Source: Bacteroidetes bacterium UBA1941
GTDB lineage: Bacteria; Bacteroidota; Bacteroidia; Chitinophagales; LD1
Length of the DNA stretch: 64,000 nt
Assembly: GCA_002336805.1 (NCBI GenBank)
Contig: DDEZ01000007.1
Location: forward strand, 197,489 to 261,488
Direction: 5' to 3'
This document shows positions 32,623 to 40,993 of this stretch, in pieces; position 1 is the first letter of the stretch; every line of letters starts with the position of its first letter. The notes beneath the pieces were generated by a model. That model had not been told where the DNA came from. It saw nothing but the letters and a program-made list of their open reading frames with translations, and ran no database searches. The translations under genes and the position numbers were made by a program.

Positions 32623-33171
32623 CTAGCAGCGCTCTATCGTAGTCAATTCACTTTTCTTTAAGGCATTATTTATTTTTCTGTCTGCCTCTTTGTTCAGGCT
32701 TGACAGGTGTATGTTGCCATACTGGCAAATGCTGCCTGTGATCTCCTGCCTCGGATCCATAAAGTGTACAAGGCTTGAGATCGTATTAGTGCGCGTGAGC
32801 CAATAGAGATGTCTCATAAACGCAGTATCTTCCGCGACATCTATCTCTATAGCTCCGTTAAATAATTTACCGACCTTGCTGCTTTCTAAATAGGCTACAG
32901 CCGCTTTTGCGGGCTTATTGCGGCCCTTTCTATATAGCCAAGGGATACTATCATCCGCGAGAAACAACACGCCCTTAAAGCCCATATCAAGCAATAATTT
33001 CTTGCAGGCGCTAGCCACCGCTATAGACCGTATTCGCGGCCTTTCATCTTTGAAAGTCAGTATATAATTGTTGACTGTTTTAGGGAAGTGATAGCTGTAT
33101 TCATTGATTCCTGCGCGAGGAAACTTTGGATACAGAGAGAGGCACTTAGCTCGTGATATTTTGCGCAGCAT
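32623..33171 (-). CDS. Hypothetical protein
   Basis: 182 residues, basic, apparently soluble and alpha/beta. It begins MLRKISRAKCLSLYPKF and contains KKLLLDMGFKGVLFLADDS, which resembles a strand-turn-strand of a Rossmann-like or acetyltransferase-like fold. I do not recognise a family. It starts only two bases after the stop of the M29 aminopeptidase gene and is probably translated from the same mRNA. It looks somewhat richer in A and T than its neighbours. Its stop lies three bases from the stop of the convergent trhO. Confidence 0.6.
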   Translation of the reverse strand: MLRKISRAKCLSLYPKFPRAGINEYSYHFPKTVNNYILTFKDERPRIRSIAVASACKKLLLDMGFKGVLFLADDSIPWLYRKGRNKPAKAAVAYLESSKVGKLFNGAIEIDVAEDTAFMRHLYWLTRTNTISSLVHFMDPRQEITGSICQYGNIHLSSLNKEADRKINNALKKSELTTIERC

Positions 33172-33173
33172 AG

Positions 33174-34277
33174 CTATATCACAAACGCACCATTCCTATA
33201 GATCACCTCACCATCGGCTATGATCTCGCCGCCATCGCGCATATCGGTGATCATATCCCAGTGTACAGTTGATTCATTCTTGCCGCCACACTGCTTGTAG
33301 CTCTGGCCTACCGCCATATGGATACTGCCACCTATCTTCTCATCAAAGAGGATATTGCGCGTAGTCCTTTGGATATTCATATTAGTGCCCACGGCCACCT
33401 CGCCCCAGTAGCGTGCACCCTCTACTGAGAAGACCTTATCCAGCACGTCCTGCCCCTTCTCGGCAGACCATTTGATCACCTGGCCATCCTTCACCTCCAG
33501 GCGTACGCCTTCTACATCCTTGCCCATATAGATGGTCGGGTAGCTGAAGTAGGCCCATCCATTCACACTATCCTCTACCGGCGCGCTGAAGACCTCACCG
33601 CTCGGCATATTGGCGCGGCCATCGGAGTTGATCCACTTGCGGCCTTTCACAGAGAATGTCATGTCGATGTTCTTACCCTTGTATTGTACCACGTCGGCTT
33701 TGTCCAGGCGGTCTACGTAGGCCTGTTGCTTCGCACGCACCTCAAGCCATTTGGCTACCGGGTCTTGGTCATATAGGTAGCAAGACTGGAAGACAAACTT
33801 TTCATATTCCTCCAAAGTCATGCGTGCATCATCTGCGCCGGCCTGCGTAGGATACTGGCACAGCGCGCGGCGGATAGAGCCATTGCCCAGCCTGTCAAAG
33901 TAGATCTTGTTCAGCTCAGATTGCCCTTTCTGAAAGAGCTTATATTTCTCCTCATTGATTGGTGCGTGGTCGTCATCACCCTTGCGGTACGGTGCGCGGA
34001 TATTGAGATAGCAGTCAAAGTTTTCGAAGATGTATTTCTTGATAGGACTCACATACGTGAGCTGATCCTCCCCGCCATGCTCCAGCAGCAGGTCGCCGAG
34101 ACCCTCTATCTCGATATTGAAATGTGGTTGACCACCCGCTATGTAGATCGCCTTGGCCACCTCTTTGAGCAGCGGTTCCGCGAGATAAGAGCTATTGACA
34201 TATACCTGGTCGCCCTTCTTCACTGCGAGGCAATAATTGACTAGTAGGTTTGCGTATTTTTCTATCAAATTTGACAT
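33174..34277 (-). CDS. Aminopeptidase, M29 family (AmpS-like)
   Basis: 367 residues from ATG 34277 (MSNLIEKYANLLVNYCLAVK). M29 enzymes are two-metal aminopeptidases of broad specificity acting in the cytoplasm. Metal-ligand regions are visible: NMPSGEVFSAPVED (Glu), YWGEVAVGTN (Glu), and the C-terminal GKNESTVHWDMITDM, which gives the His and Asp. The N-terminal QVYVNSSYLAEPLLKEV resembles the co-enzyme-like domain of the family. Start 34316 would add 13 residues overlapping the divergent promoter region. A TATATTCG box is a candidate -7 element about 20 bases upstream. The hypothetical gene follows directly. Confidence 0.92.
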   Translation of the reverse strand: MSNLIEKYANLLVNYCLAVKKGDQVYVNSSYLAEPLLKEVAKAIYIAGGQPHFNIEIEGLGDLLLEHGGEDQLTYVSPIKKYIFENFDCYLNIRAPYRKGDDDHAPINEEKYKLFQKGQSELNKIYFDRLGNGSIRRALCQYPTQAGADDARMTLEEYEKFVFQSCYLYDQDPVAKWLEVRAKQQAYVDRLDKADVVQYKGKNIDMTFSVKGRKWINSDGRANMPSGEVFSAPVEDSVNGWAYFSYPTIYMGKDVEGVRLEVKDGQVIKWSAEKGQDVLDKVFSVEGARYWGEVAVGTNMNIQRTTRNILFDEKIGGSIHMAVGQSYKQCGGKNESTVHWDMITDMRDGGEIIADGEVIYRNGAFVI

Positions 34278-34354
34278 CGGAAAATTTTGTGCATCGAATA
34301 TATCAATAACGGTCAAATCGATGCATTTGTCTAATACCTAACGTCTAAAGTTTT

Positions 34355-34864
34355 ATGAAAAAGCTATTCCCTAGTGATAAAACAGAATCCCGCTACTCCG
34401 GCTGGTACCGCCGCGGGCTGAATGTGTGGCCCTGCATCTGGTGTACCGGTAGTAAGATAAAATTTGTGTCTGGAGACTTTCGCGAGCTGCATGTACAGCT
34501 GAGCCTCAACTGGCGCACCCGCAACCGTGTAGGCACCGTCTACGGCGGCAGCATCTACAGCTCTGTAGACCCATACTATATGCTCATGATAATGGAGATA
34601 CTGGGCCGGGACTATATCGTGTGGGACAAAGGCGCGACAATAAAATTTGTACGCCCGATCACTGATAAGGTCAAGTGCCGCTTCCTGATATCAGATGAGC
34701 TGGTAGAAAAAGTAAAATCAGAGATCGCCGCAAACGGACAATACATCTTTGAGCTACCGCTGGAATATGTAGATGATGAAGGCAAGGTATACGCAGTCTT
34801 TACCAAGACAGTGTATACAGCTAGTAAGGAATATTATAAGAATAAAAAGGCGGCGGTAGCTTAG
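34355..34864 (+). CDS. DUF4442 hotdog-fold protein, thioesterase-like
   Basis: 169 residues. The pattern NWRTRNRVGTVYGGSIYSSVDPYYMLMI is that of the DUF4442/YiiD_C-like hotdog proteins, with the central helix following the Gly-Gly. A second block GATIKFVRPIT supplies the following strand. Hotdog enzymes usually hydrolyse acyl-CoA or acyl-ACP; activity is not shown by sequence. It diverges from the M29 gene, and its stop overlaps that of the convergent RNA methyltransferase by four bases. Confidence 0.8.
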   Translation: MKKLFPSDKTESRYSGWYRRGLNVWPCIWCTGSKIKFVSGDFRELHVQLSLNWRTRNRVGTVYGGSIYSSVDPYYMLMIMEILGRDYIVWDKGATIKFVRPITDKVKCRFLISDELVEKVKSEIAANGQYIFELPLEYVDDEGKVYAVFTKTVYTASKEYYKNKKAAVA

Positions 34865-36078
34865 CTGTTTTCTTCGTTTTCATCCTCTTTCGGATGCTGG
34901 CCACCTTGTAGCTTGTGTATCTTCTTCGTTCCACTATACATACTAAACTTCAGGTAGCGGCACTCCAGCTGGCCATTGTACAGCACCAGCTTGCGCGATG
35001 GACGGAGACCGATGCTTTTCAGCGCATCCATATTGGAGCTGATCAGGTAGCAGTCATAGCCAGAATAGTAGACCTTCCAGGTATCACCGATAGACTTGTA
35101 GAGTGCGTCGATATCCTCCTTGTCCATACGCTCGCCATAGGGCGGATTGACTATGCAGACACCTCCACCCTCCGGCGGCTCTATATCGCGAAAGTCACTA
35201 TTGATGATCGTGATCATGTCTTCCACCTTCGCCCATTTGATGTTCTCTTTTGCTTTGCGGGCTACGTGCGGTGAGATTTCGCAGCCGAAGAGTTTGATAT
35301 CTGTACTGCTGATACGCTCTACAGCTTTGCTATGGATATTTTCCCATAGCTCCTTGTCATAAGGCAGGAAGCTATGCCACAGTTCAAAACCAAACCATTC
35401 GCGGTGGATACCGCAAGGGATATTGGCAGCGATCATCGCCGCTTCTATCAATATCGTGGCTGAGCCACACATCGGGTCTACCAGTGGCCGGTGGCCCTCC
35501 CAGCCGGTGAGCATGACCATGCCGGCAGCGAGCACCTCATTGATAGGCGCGAGATTGGTCTTGGCGCGGTAGCCGCGTTTGTGCAGTGACTCACCAGAGG
35601 AGTCCAGCGCCAGTGTCACTACATCGTGATAGATGTGTATGTTAAGACGAATGGTCGGTTTGTCCAGGTCCACCGAGGGCCTGCTGCCATATTTGTCGCG
35701 AAACTGGTCTACGATAGCATCCTTCGCTTTCTGCGAGACGAACTGTGAGTGATTGAAAAACTCGGTATTGAGTGCCGTATCGATTCCTATAGTGTCATTA
35801 GGACTCAGGTACAGGTCCCAGTTGATCGCCTTGATACCATCATATAGCTGCTGGTCACTGGATGCACTGAATTTATGTATCGGCACCAGTATCCGCAGCG
35901 CAGTACGGACCAGCAGATTGGCTTTGTACATCACCCCGATATTTCCTTCAAAGCTGACTGCGCGATTGTGGACTTCTACATTCTCTGCGCCGAGCTTGCG
36001 CAGCTCAGTGGCACATATTTCCTCTAGTCCGAATATGGTCTTGGCGACCATCCTGTAGTTTTCTGAGATACCCTTCAC
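34861..36078 (-). CDS. THUMP-domain class I RNA methyltransferase (RlmL N-terminal/YpsC type)
   Basis: 405 residues if translation begins at GTG 36078; ATG 36051 (MVAKTIFGLEEICATELRKL) gives a better-fitting 396-residue protein. A THUMP RNA-binding domain is followed by a Rossmann methyltransferase with GSATILIEAAMIAANIPCG and the catalytic NPPYGERM, the N2-guanine methylation motif. Members methylate guanine in 23S rRNA (RlmL-like) or tRNA. A degenerate heptad array and a small hairpin lie immediately upstream, and the GTG lies inside the array, which speaks for the ATG start. Confidence 0.92.
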   Translation of the reverse strand: MKGISENYRMVAKTIFGLEEICATELRKLGAENVEVHNRAVSFEGNIGVMYKANLLVRTALRILVPIHKFSASSDQQLYDGIKAINWDLYLSPNDTIGIDTALNTEFFNHSQFVSQKAKDAIVDQFRDKYGSRPSVDLDKPTIRLNIHIYHDVVTLALDSSGESLHKRGYRAKTNLAPINEVLAAGMVMLTGWEGHRPLVDPMCGSATILIEAAMIAANIPCGIHREWFGFELWHSFLPYDKELWENIHSKAVERISSTDIKLFGCEISPHVARKAKENIKWAKVEDMITIINSDFRDIEPPEGGGVCIVNPPYGERMDKEDIDALYKSIGDTWKVYYSGYDCYLISSNMDALKSIGLRPSRKLVLYNGQLECRYLKFSMYSGTKKIHKLQGGQHPKEDENEENS

Positions 36079-36082
36079 TCAA

Positions 36083-36128
36083 TTGATAATTTAAAATTGA
36101 TAATTGACAATGGAGCCATTCTCCATTG
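36083..36128. repeat. Degenerate 7-base tandem array plus hairpin
   Basis: Units on the plus strand: TTGATAA, TTTAAAA, TTGATAA, TTGACAA in 7-base register (36083-36110). They run into a perfect stem CAATGGAG / CTCCATTG (36108-36128). The array abuts the RNA methyltransferase start. Confidence 0.6.
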
Positions 36129-36164
36129 AGACGGTACAAATGTAGAGAAATAAAGGGAATAGCG

Positions 36165-36527
36165 TCAGCTATGATACACGCGGGAGGCAGTGATCAGGCC
36201 ATCCTTGACCTCCAGCACCTCCCCCACTTTCATTGGTGCCTCGCCGTCTACAGTACGTATATATTCCATAAATACAGTCGATTCATCAGCGATAAACCTG
36301 ATGGGCTGGTATCGTAAGGTGAGCAGCCGGTCAAAGCAATCCTGCCACCAGCGCCGTAAAGCGTCCTTTCCCTGGATAAGGCCTTTTGTATCTGGCTGCC
36401 TCAACTTTAGCTTTGGACTGTAGTGTTGCGCACCACCGGCATACAGCGACAGGAGCTTCTCCAGATTATGCTCGTTGAATGCATCGAACCAAATATGGGC
36501 AGTGTCTAATGGCGTCCTATTGTCCAT
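36165..36527 (-). CDS. SnoaL/NTF2-like protein
   Basis: 120 residues, one cone-shaped NTF2-like domain. Recognised from DTAHIWFDAFNEHNLEKLLSLYA near the N-terminus, YSPKLKLRQPDTKGLIQGKDALRRWW in the middle (seen as KGLIQGKDALRRWW), and GEVLEVKDGLITASRVYHS at the C-terminus. The fold binds small hydrophobic molecules or serves as an isomerase/cyclase scaffold; no catalytic residues can be assigned. Its position between two unrelated genes gives no further clue. Confidence 0.85.
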   Translation of the reverse strand: MDNRTPLDTAHIWFDAFNEHNLEKLLSLYAGGAQHYSPKLKLRQPDTKGLIQGKDALRRWWQDCFDRLLTLRYQPIRFIADESTVFMEYIRTVDGEAPMKVGEVLEVKDGLITASRVYHS

Positions 36528-36560
36528 TATCCCGTTTTATACGACGCGCCGCCTACAGCT

Positions 36561-37181
36561 TTAGAAACTCTTGGCCAGCGTATTATAGAGATCTTTACCA
36601 AGTTTCTCATAGCACTCTGCGAGGCGGGTACCGACGGCAAAGTCCCCCATCATGGTCGCTGTCTGACCCGGCACTTTATCGAGATTGATGGTCAGTATCA
36701 CCTTGCCAGAGTTATCAGAAAACTCGCAGATGGTATTGATACGTGCAGGGGATTTATCCATTCCTATGTTATAGCCCGGATCACTGTTGGTCGTTTTGAT
36801 CACCAGTTTGTATGACCCAGCACCGGTAGTGACTTGTGTGCCGCTGCCATTTCCCATCTGATTAAATTTCTCTATAAATGCTGGTTGATACTTCTTCTCG
36901 CGATTATCTTTCCATTCCTTCGCCCATTTGTCACCTGAGCCGGGTTCCTTTTCATTCTTCTGAGCTATACGCGTTTTGAGGTATTCTTCTTCAGTCTCTT
37001 TACCTACACCCATATTGTCGTAAGTAAATGATACGCTTATCTTTTTCCCCTTGAGAACTGAGGCGTCGCCATCTACTACTGCTTTTTTAGAGTGCGCGCC
37101 CAAGCCACCCAAGCCATATTGTGCATGAGCAGCAGTAATGCACAGAATAGTAAATACGCATACTGTGAAGATCTTTTTCAT
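36561..37181 (-). CDS. Secreted protein of unknown function
   Basis: 206 residues from ATG 37181 (MKKIFTVCVFTILCITAAHAQ), a clean signal peptide. The mature protein begins with a Gly-rich stretch (YGLGGLGAHSKK) and contains LKGKKISVSFTYDNMGVGKETEEEY and later YKLVIKTTNSDPGYNIGMDKSPARI, suggesting a beta-sandwich. The C-terminus is helical (RLAECYEKLGKDLYNTLAKSF). I recognise no named family. An in-frame start at 37250 overlaps the thiolase gene and lacks a signal, so it is rejected. Confidence 0.7.
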   Translation of the reverse strand: MKKIFTVCVFTILCITAAHAQYGLGGLGAHSKKAVVDGDASVLKGKKISVSFTYDNMGVGKETEEEYLKTRIAQKNEKEPGSGDKWAKEWKDNREKKYQPAFIEKFNQMGNGSGTQVTTGAGSYKLVIKTTNSDPGYNIGMDKSPARINTICEFSDNSGKVILTINLDKVPGQTATMMGDFAVGTRLAECYEKLGKDLYNTLAKSF

Positions 37182-37236
37182 AGTTGGTTGGTTTTTAGTT
37201 AAATTTTTGAATTGCAATAATCTTATGATAAAGCTA

Positions 37237-38430
37237 TTAAATCTTCTCATAGACCACAGCCAGTCCCTGACCTACACCGATACACATTGTCGCCACACCG
37301 TATTTCACGTTTGCGCGGCGCTTCATCTCATGTAGCAGCGTAGCCGTGATACGTGCACCTGAGCAGCCGAGTGGATGGCCAAGGGCTATAGCGCCCCCAT
37401 TTACGTTGACTATAGCCGGATCAAAGCCGAGGTCACGCACACAGGCGAGGCTCTGTGAGGCAAAGGCTTCATTGAGCTCTACGAGTCCGATGTCAGAGGT
37501 CTTGAGTCCTGCACGGTCCAGCGCCTTGCGCACTGCATAGATGGGGCCGATACCCATGATGGATGGCTCTACACCTGCGGTGGCCATGGCTACCACGCGA
37601 GCCATAGGCTTCAGGCCATGCTTTTTCACCACGGCCTCGCTGGCTACCAGTGTAGCTGCGGCACCGTCATTGATCCCGGAGGAATTGCCGGCTGTCACGG
37701 TACCGTCCTTAGCAAAGGCGGGCTTCAGCTTCGCCAGATCTTCCACAGATGATAGGCGCGGATGCTCATCTTTTACAAAAGATACTTTCTCTCCCTTTCC
37801 CTTGTCGATCTCTACAGGCACGATCTCATCTGTGAAACGGCCCGCCTCATGCGCTGCCTTATATTTTACCTGCGACTCATAGGCAAACTGGTCCTGCTCG
37901 GTGCGGGAGATGTTCCACTGCCTGGCTACATTCTCCGCCGTTTCGCCCATAGAGATGGTATAGTCCGAAGGAAACTGCCTATTGGTAAAGCGCCAACCAA
38001 GGGTCGTATCAAACATTTGCTGCCCTCTGTCGAAAGCGGAGATCGCCTTGCTCATCACCATAGGGGCGCGGCTCATGCTCTCTACGCCACCAGCTATATA
38101 CAGGTCGCCATCGCCAGCCTTGATAGCCCTGGCAGCATCTCCTATGGCCTGCAGGCCAGATGCACAGAGGCGATTTACGGTGACACCGCCTATAGACTTT
38201 GGCAGCTCTGCCAGGAGTACAGCCATACGCGCTACGTTGCGATTGTCCTCGCCACTCTGATTGGCAGCGCCAAAGATTATATCTTCCACCGCTGCCGTAT
38301 CGAGCCAGCTGTTTCGCTCTACTATTGCCTTGACTACGTGTGCCGCCAGGTCGTCTGGCCTCACTGTGCTGAGTGTGCCTCCATATTTACCTATGGGAGT
38401 GCGGAGTGCGTCTATGATGTATGCGTCCAT
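37237..38430 (-). CDS. Thiolase (acetyl-CoA acyltransferase), 3-oxoadipyl-CoA thiolase-like
   Basis: 397 residues, the usual length. Degradative thiolase that cleaves a 3-oxoacyl-CoA with CoA. The nucleophilic Cys is in VNRLCASGLQAI (about 90), the general-base His in GHPLGCSGAR (about 350), and the second Cys in CIGVGQG (about 383). The N-terminus MDAYIIDALRTPIGKYGGTLSTVRPDDLAA resembles PcaF/PaaJ enzymes (first half DAYIIDALRTPIGKYGG); so aromatic-degradation or fatty-acid oxidation roles are both possible. A TAGCTTAG box, a TAnnTTAG variant, lies about 25 bases before the start. No other beta-oxidation genes are in the window. Confidence 0.9.
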   Translation of the reverse strand: MDAYIIDALRTPIGKYGGTLSTVRPDDLAAHVVKAIVERNSWLDTAAVEDIIFGAANQSGEDNRNVARMAVLLAELPKSIGGVTVNRLCASGLQAIGDAARAIKAGDGDLYIAGGVESMSRAPMVMSKAISAFDRGQQMFDTTLGWRFTNRQFPSDYTISMGETAENVARQWNISRTEQDQFAYESQVKYKAAHEAGRFTDEIVPVEIDKGKGEKVSFVKDEHPRLSSVEDLAKLKPAFAKDGTVTAGNSSGINDGAAATLVASEAVVKKHGLKPMARVVAMATAGVEPSIMGIGPIYAVRKALDRAGLKTSDIGLVELNEAFASQSLACVRDLGFDPAIVNVNGGAIALGHPLGCSGARITATLLHEMKRRANVKYGVATMCIGVGQGLAVVYEKI

Positions 38431-38456
38431 TGCTGTCTGGTTGAGAGCGCTAAGCT

Positions 38457-38495
38457 ATAAAAAATAGAAGCCGGCACCATACGTGGTACCGGCTT
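38457..38495 (-). terminator. Intrinsic terminator after recQ
   Basis: Stem AAGCCGG-ACCA / TGGT-CCGGCTT with one mismatch and a four-base loop (38468-38495), then a T run on the minus strand. It separates recQ from the thiolase gene. Confidence 0.85.
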
Positions 38496-38545
38496 TAAAA
38501 ATCTCAAAAGGAAGATTGCTTCGCTCTCGCTCGCAAATGATCGTT

Positions 38546-40750
38546 TTAATTCGCCAGCTCGCTCATAAACTTGATACGTACCAGCTGTATCTCATCTACC
38601 TCTACATCATCATTGCTAAATTCATCCATAGCGGCCTCCAGTGAGTCTGTCTCGGCGGAGCGGAAGTAGTCAAAAATATCATTGACCAGATCCTCGTCCA
38701 TCACGCTGCTGAGGTAGTAGTCTATATTGACCTTGGTACCGGAGTGCACAATGGTCTCCAGCTCGGCTATCATATCCTTGCGGCTGATGCCGAGAGTACG
38801 TGCCAGATCATCCAGACTGATCCTTTTGTCTATAGCCTGTATGATCTTGATCTTCTCTCCGGCTTTGTTAGCGACGGACTTTACGATAAAGTCAGTAGGG
38901 CGGTCTATATCATTGTCCTCCACGTACTGCTTGATCATTTCGATGAACTTCTTGCCATATCGCTCCGCCTTGCCGCGGCTCACACCATTGATACCGGCCA
39001 TTTCATCCATTGTGATGGGATACTTGGTAGCCATTTCCTCCAGGGAGTTTTCCTGGAAGATGACATAGGTAGGCAGGTTGCTGGCCTTTGCTGTCTTTTG
39101 ACGCAGCTCTTTGAGCATATTGAGCAGCTTGGGATCTACCACGCTACGGGCTGCGGCATTCTCTTCTACTATCACCTCATTGGCCTCTTCCTCATAGTTG
39201 TGATTGAGAGAGACTACGATCTTATATGGTTTCTTGACGAATGTCCTACTGTTATCATTGAGCCTGAGTATTCCGTACTGCTCTATGTCCTTGTCTATGA
39301 GGTTTATTATCATAGCGTTGCGCAGCACGGAGTTCCAGTGGTGTTCATCTTTGTCAGCTCCTGCGCCGAAAAGCGGCAGTTTGTCGTATTTGAAGTCCGT
39401 GATATCTTTTGACTTCTTACCTATCAGAAATTTGACCAGGTATGGCAGGTCATGATTTTCTTTAACTGCGGCTATAGACTCTATGGCCAGTTTGGTGTCT
39501 TCTGTTACATCTATTTTCTCCTTAGGATGGCGGCAGTTGTCGCACATGTTGTTGCATTGGTCGGGCGTATAGTTCTCTCCGAAATAATGCAACAAGAACT
39601 TTCTCCGGCACTCGGCAGACTCTACATAGGCTACAGTCTCATTGACCAGCTGCAGGCCGCGCTCGCGCTCGGCCACAGTCTTGTCGCGCAGTAGCTTTTC
39701 CAGCTTTGAGATATCCTTGTAGCTGAAGTATACCACGCACTCTCCGTCCATGCCATCGCGACCACCGCGGCCAGTCTCCTGATAGTAGTTTTCCAGAGAC
39801 TTAGGTATATCATAGTGGATCACATAGCGAATGTCCGGCTTGTCTATACCCATGCCAAAGGCGATGGTAGCCACGATCACATCTACATCTTCCTGCAGAA
39901 AGGCATCTTGTGTCTGTGCACGTACCTTATTGTCTATCCCGGCGTGGTAGGACGCGGCTTTGATGCCATTAGCTCTCAGCACCTGGGCTATATCATCAGC
40001 AGTCTTGCGGTTGATCACATAGACGATGCCCGATTTGCCAGTGCGCTGTTTGATAAACTGGACCATATTTTTGGTAGCCAGTTGTGGTGTCTTCTTGGGC
40101 CGTATCTCATAGTAGAGATTCGGTCTGTTGAATGAAGAGATGAATATATCCGGCTTGCGGAGATTGAGCGTTTTTACAATATCGCTTTGTACCTTAGGCG
40201 TAGCAGTGGCAGTCAATGCGATGATAGGGAAGTCTCCCTGCAGCATATCCACTATCTCTTTAATACGGCGATACTCCGGCCGGAAGTCGTGACCCCACTC
40301 TGAGATACAGTGGGCTTCATCTACAGCTACAAAGCTGATAGGCACCTCTTTAAATATATCCGTCGTTTCTTGTTTGGTCAAAGTCTCCGGTGCTACAAAA
40401 AGCATCTTGGTCCTGCCGGCTTTGATGTCTTTGATCACCTTAGTGCGCTCTGTGCGACTCAGAGATGAGTTGAGGAAGTGCGCGACATCATCCTTGTCAG
40501 AGTAGTTGCGCACCAGGTCTACCTGGTTTTTCATAAGTGCGATGAGCGGAGAGATGATGATCGCTACCCCATCCATGATTATAGCCGGCAGCTGATAGCA
40601 GAGTGACTTGCCACCTCCGGTAGGCATGATCACAAATACATCATTGCCAGACATGAGGCTCTTGATGATGCGCTCCTGCTCTCCTTTAAACTTATTGAAA
40701 CCAAAATATTCCTGAAGTGCCTCTTTGAGGGATAATTCTGCTACTGCCAT
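38546..40750 (-). CDS. recQ: ATP-dependent DNA helicase RecQ
   Basis: 734 residues. 3'-5' DNA helicase for recombination and fork repair. Helicase motif I MPTGGGKSLCYQ has Lys48; motif II is DEAH at 144-147 followed by CISEWGHDFRPEY, the RecQ aromatic loop; motif VI is YYQETGRGGRDG. A Cys4 zinc site lies around 378-400 (ESAECRRKFLLHYFG ... CNNMCDNC). The winged-helix and HRDC domains follow (TKYPITMDEMAGINGVSRGK), and an extra C-terminal acidic region of about 110 residues (DEFSNDDVEVDEIQL) completes the protein. Bacteroidota RecQ proteins often have this longer tail. Confidence 0.96.
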   Translation of the reverse strand: MAVAELSLKEALQEYFGFNKFKGEQERIIKSLMSGNDVFVIMPTGGGKSLCYQLPAIIMDGVAIIISPLIALMKNQVDLVRNYSDKDDVAHFLNSSLSRTERTKVIKDIKAGRTKMLFVAPETLTKQETTDIFKEVPISFVAVDEAHCISEWGHDFRPEYRRIKEIVDMLQGDFPIIALTATATPKVQSDIVKTLNLRKPDIFISSFNRPNLYYEIRPKKTPQLATKNMVQFIKQRTGKSGIVYVINRKTADDIAQVLRANGIKAASYHAGIDNKVRAQTQDAFLQEDVDVIVATIAFGMGIDKPDIRYVIHYDIPKSLENYYQETGRGGRDGMDGECVVYFSYKDISKLEKLLRDKTVAERERGLQLVNETVAYVESAECRRKFLLHYFGENYTPDQCNNMCDNCRHPKEKIDVTEDTKLAIESIAAVKENHDLPYLVKFLIGKKSKDITDFKYDKLPLFGAGADKDEHHWNSVLRNAMIINLIDKDIEQYGILRLNDNSRTFVKKPYKIVVSLNHNYEEEANEVIVEENAAARSVVDPKLLNMLKELRQKTAKASNLPTYVIFQENSLEEMATKYPITMDEMAGINGVSRGKAERYGKKFIEMIKQYVEDNDIDRPTDFIVKSVANKAGEKIKIIQAIDKRISLDDLARTLGISRKDMIAELETIVHSGTKVNIDYYLSSVMDEDLVNDIFDYFRSAETDSLEAAMDEFSNDDVEVDEIQLVRIKFMSELAN

Positions 40751-40993
40751 AAACCACCTTTTCGTTATTCAATATACGGCCCGGATGTATAAACGTTCGC
40801 TACCGGGCTTTCATTACGCCTACGAAATATAATAGAAAAAAAATTAAGCATTTGCAAAAAATCCAGCATGATATTAGTCCAGCCAGATCCACTATGGCGC
40901 AGACATTAAAAAGCAGGGTTTCTATGCGGTGATGTGTCGCGAATAGTTAAATTTGCCTTTCGAATTTTTAACAACAGTCATCAGACTAAACTA
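40751..40993. other. Divergent promoter region recQ / mannose-1-phosphate guanylyltransferase
   Basis: 243 bases. TAAATTTG at 40948-40955 is a plausible -7 box for the plus-strand gene. A six-base inverted repeat GCCCGG / CCGGGC with an 18-base loop lies in the recQ leader. Nothing else is evident. Confidence 0.4.
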
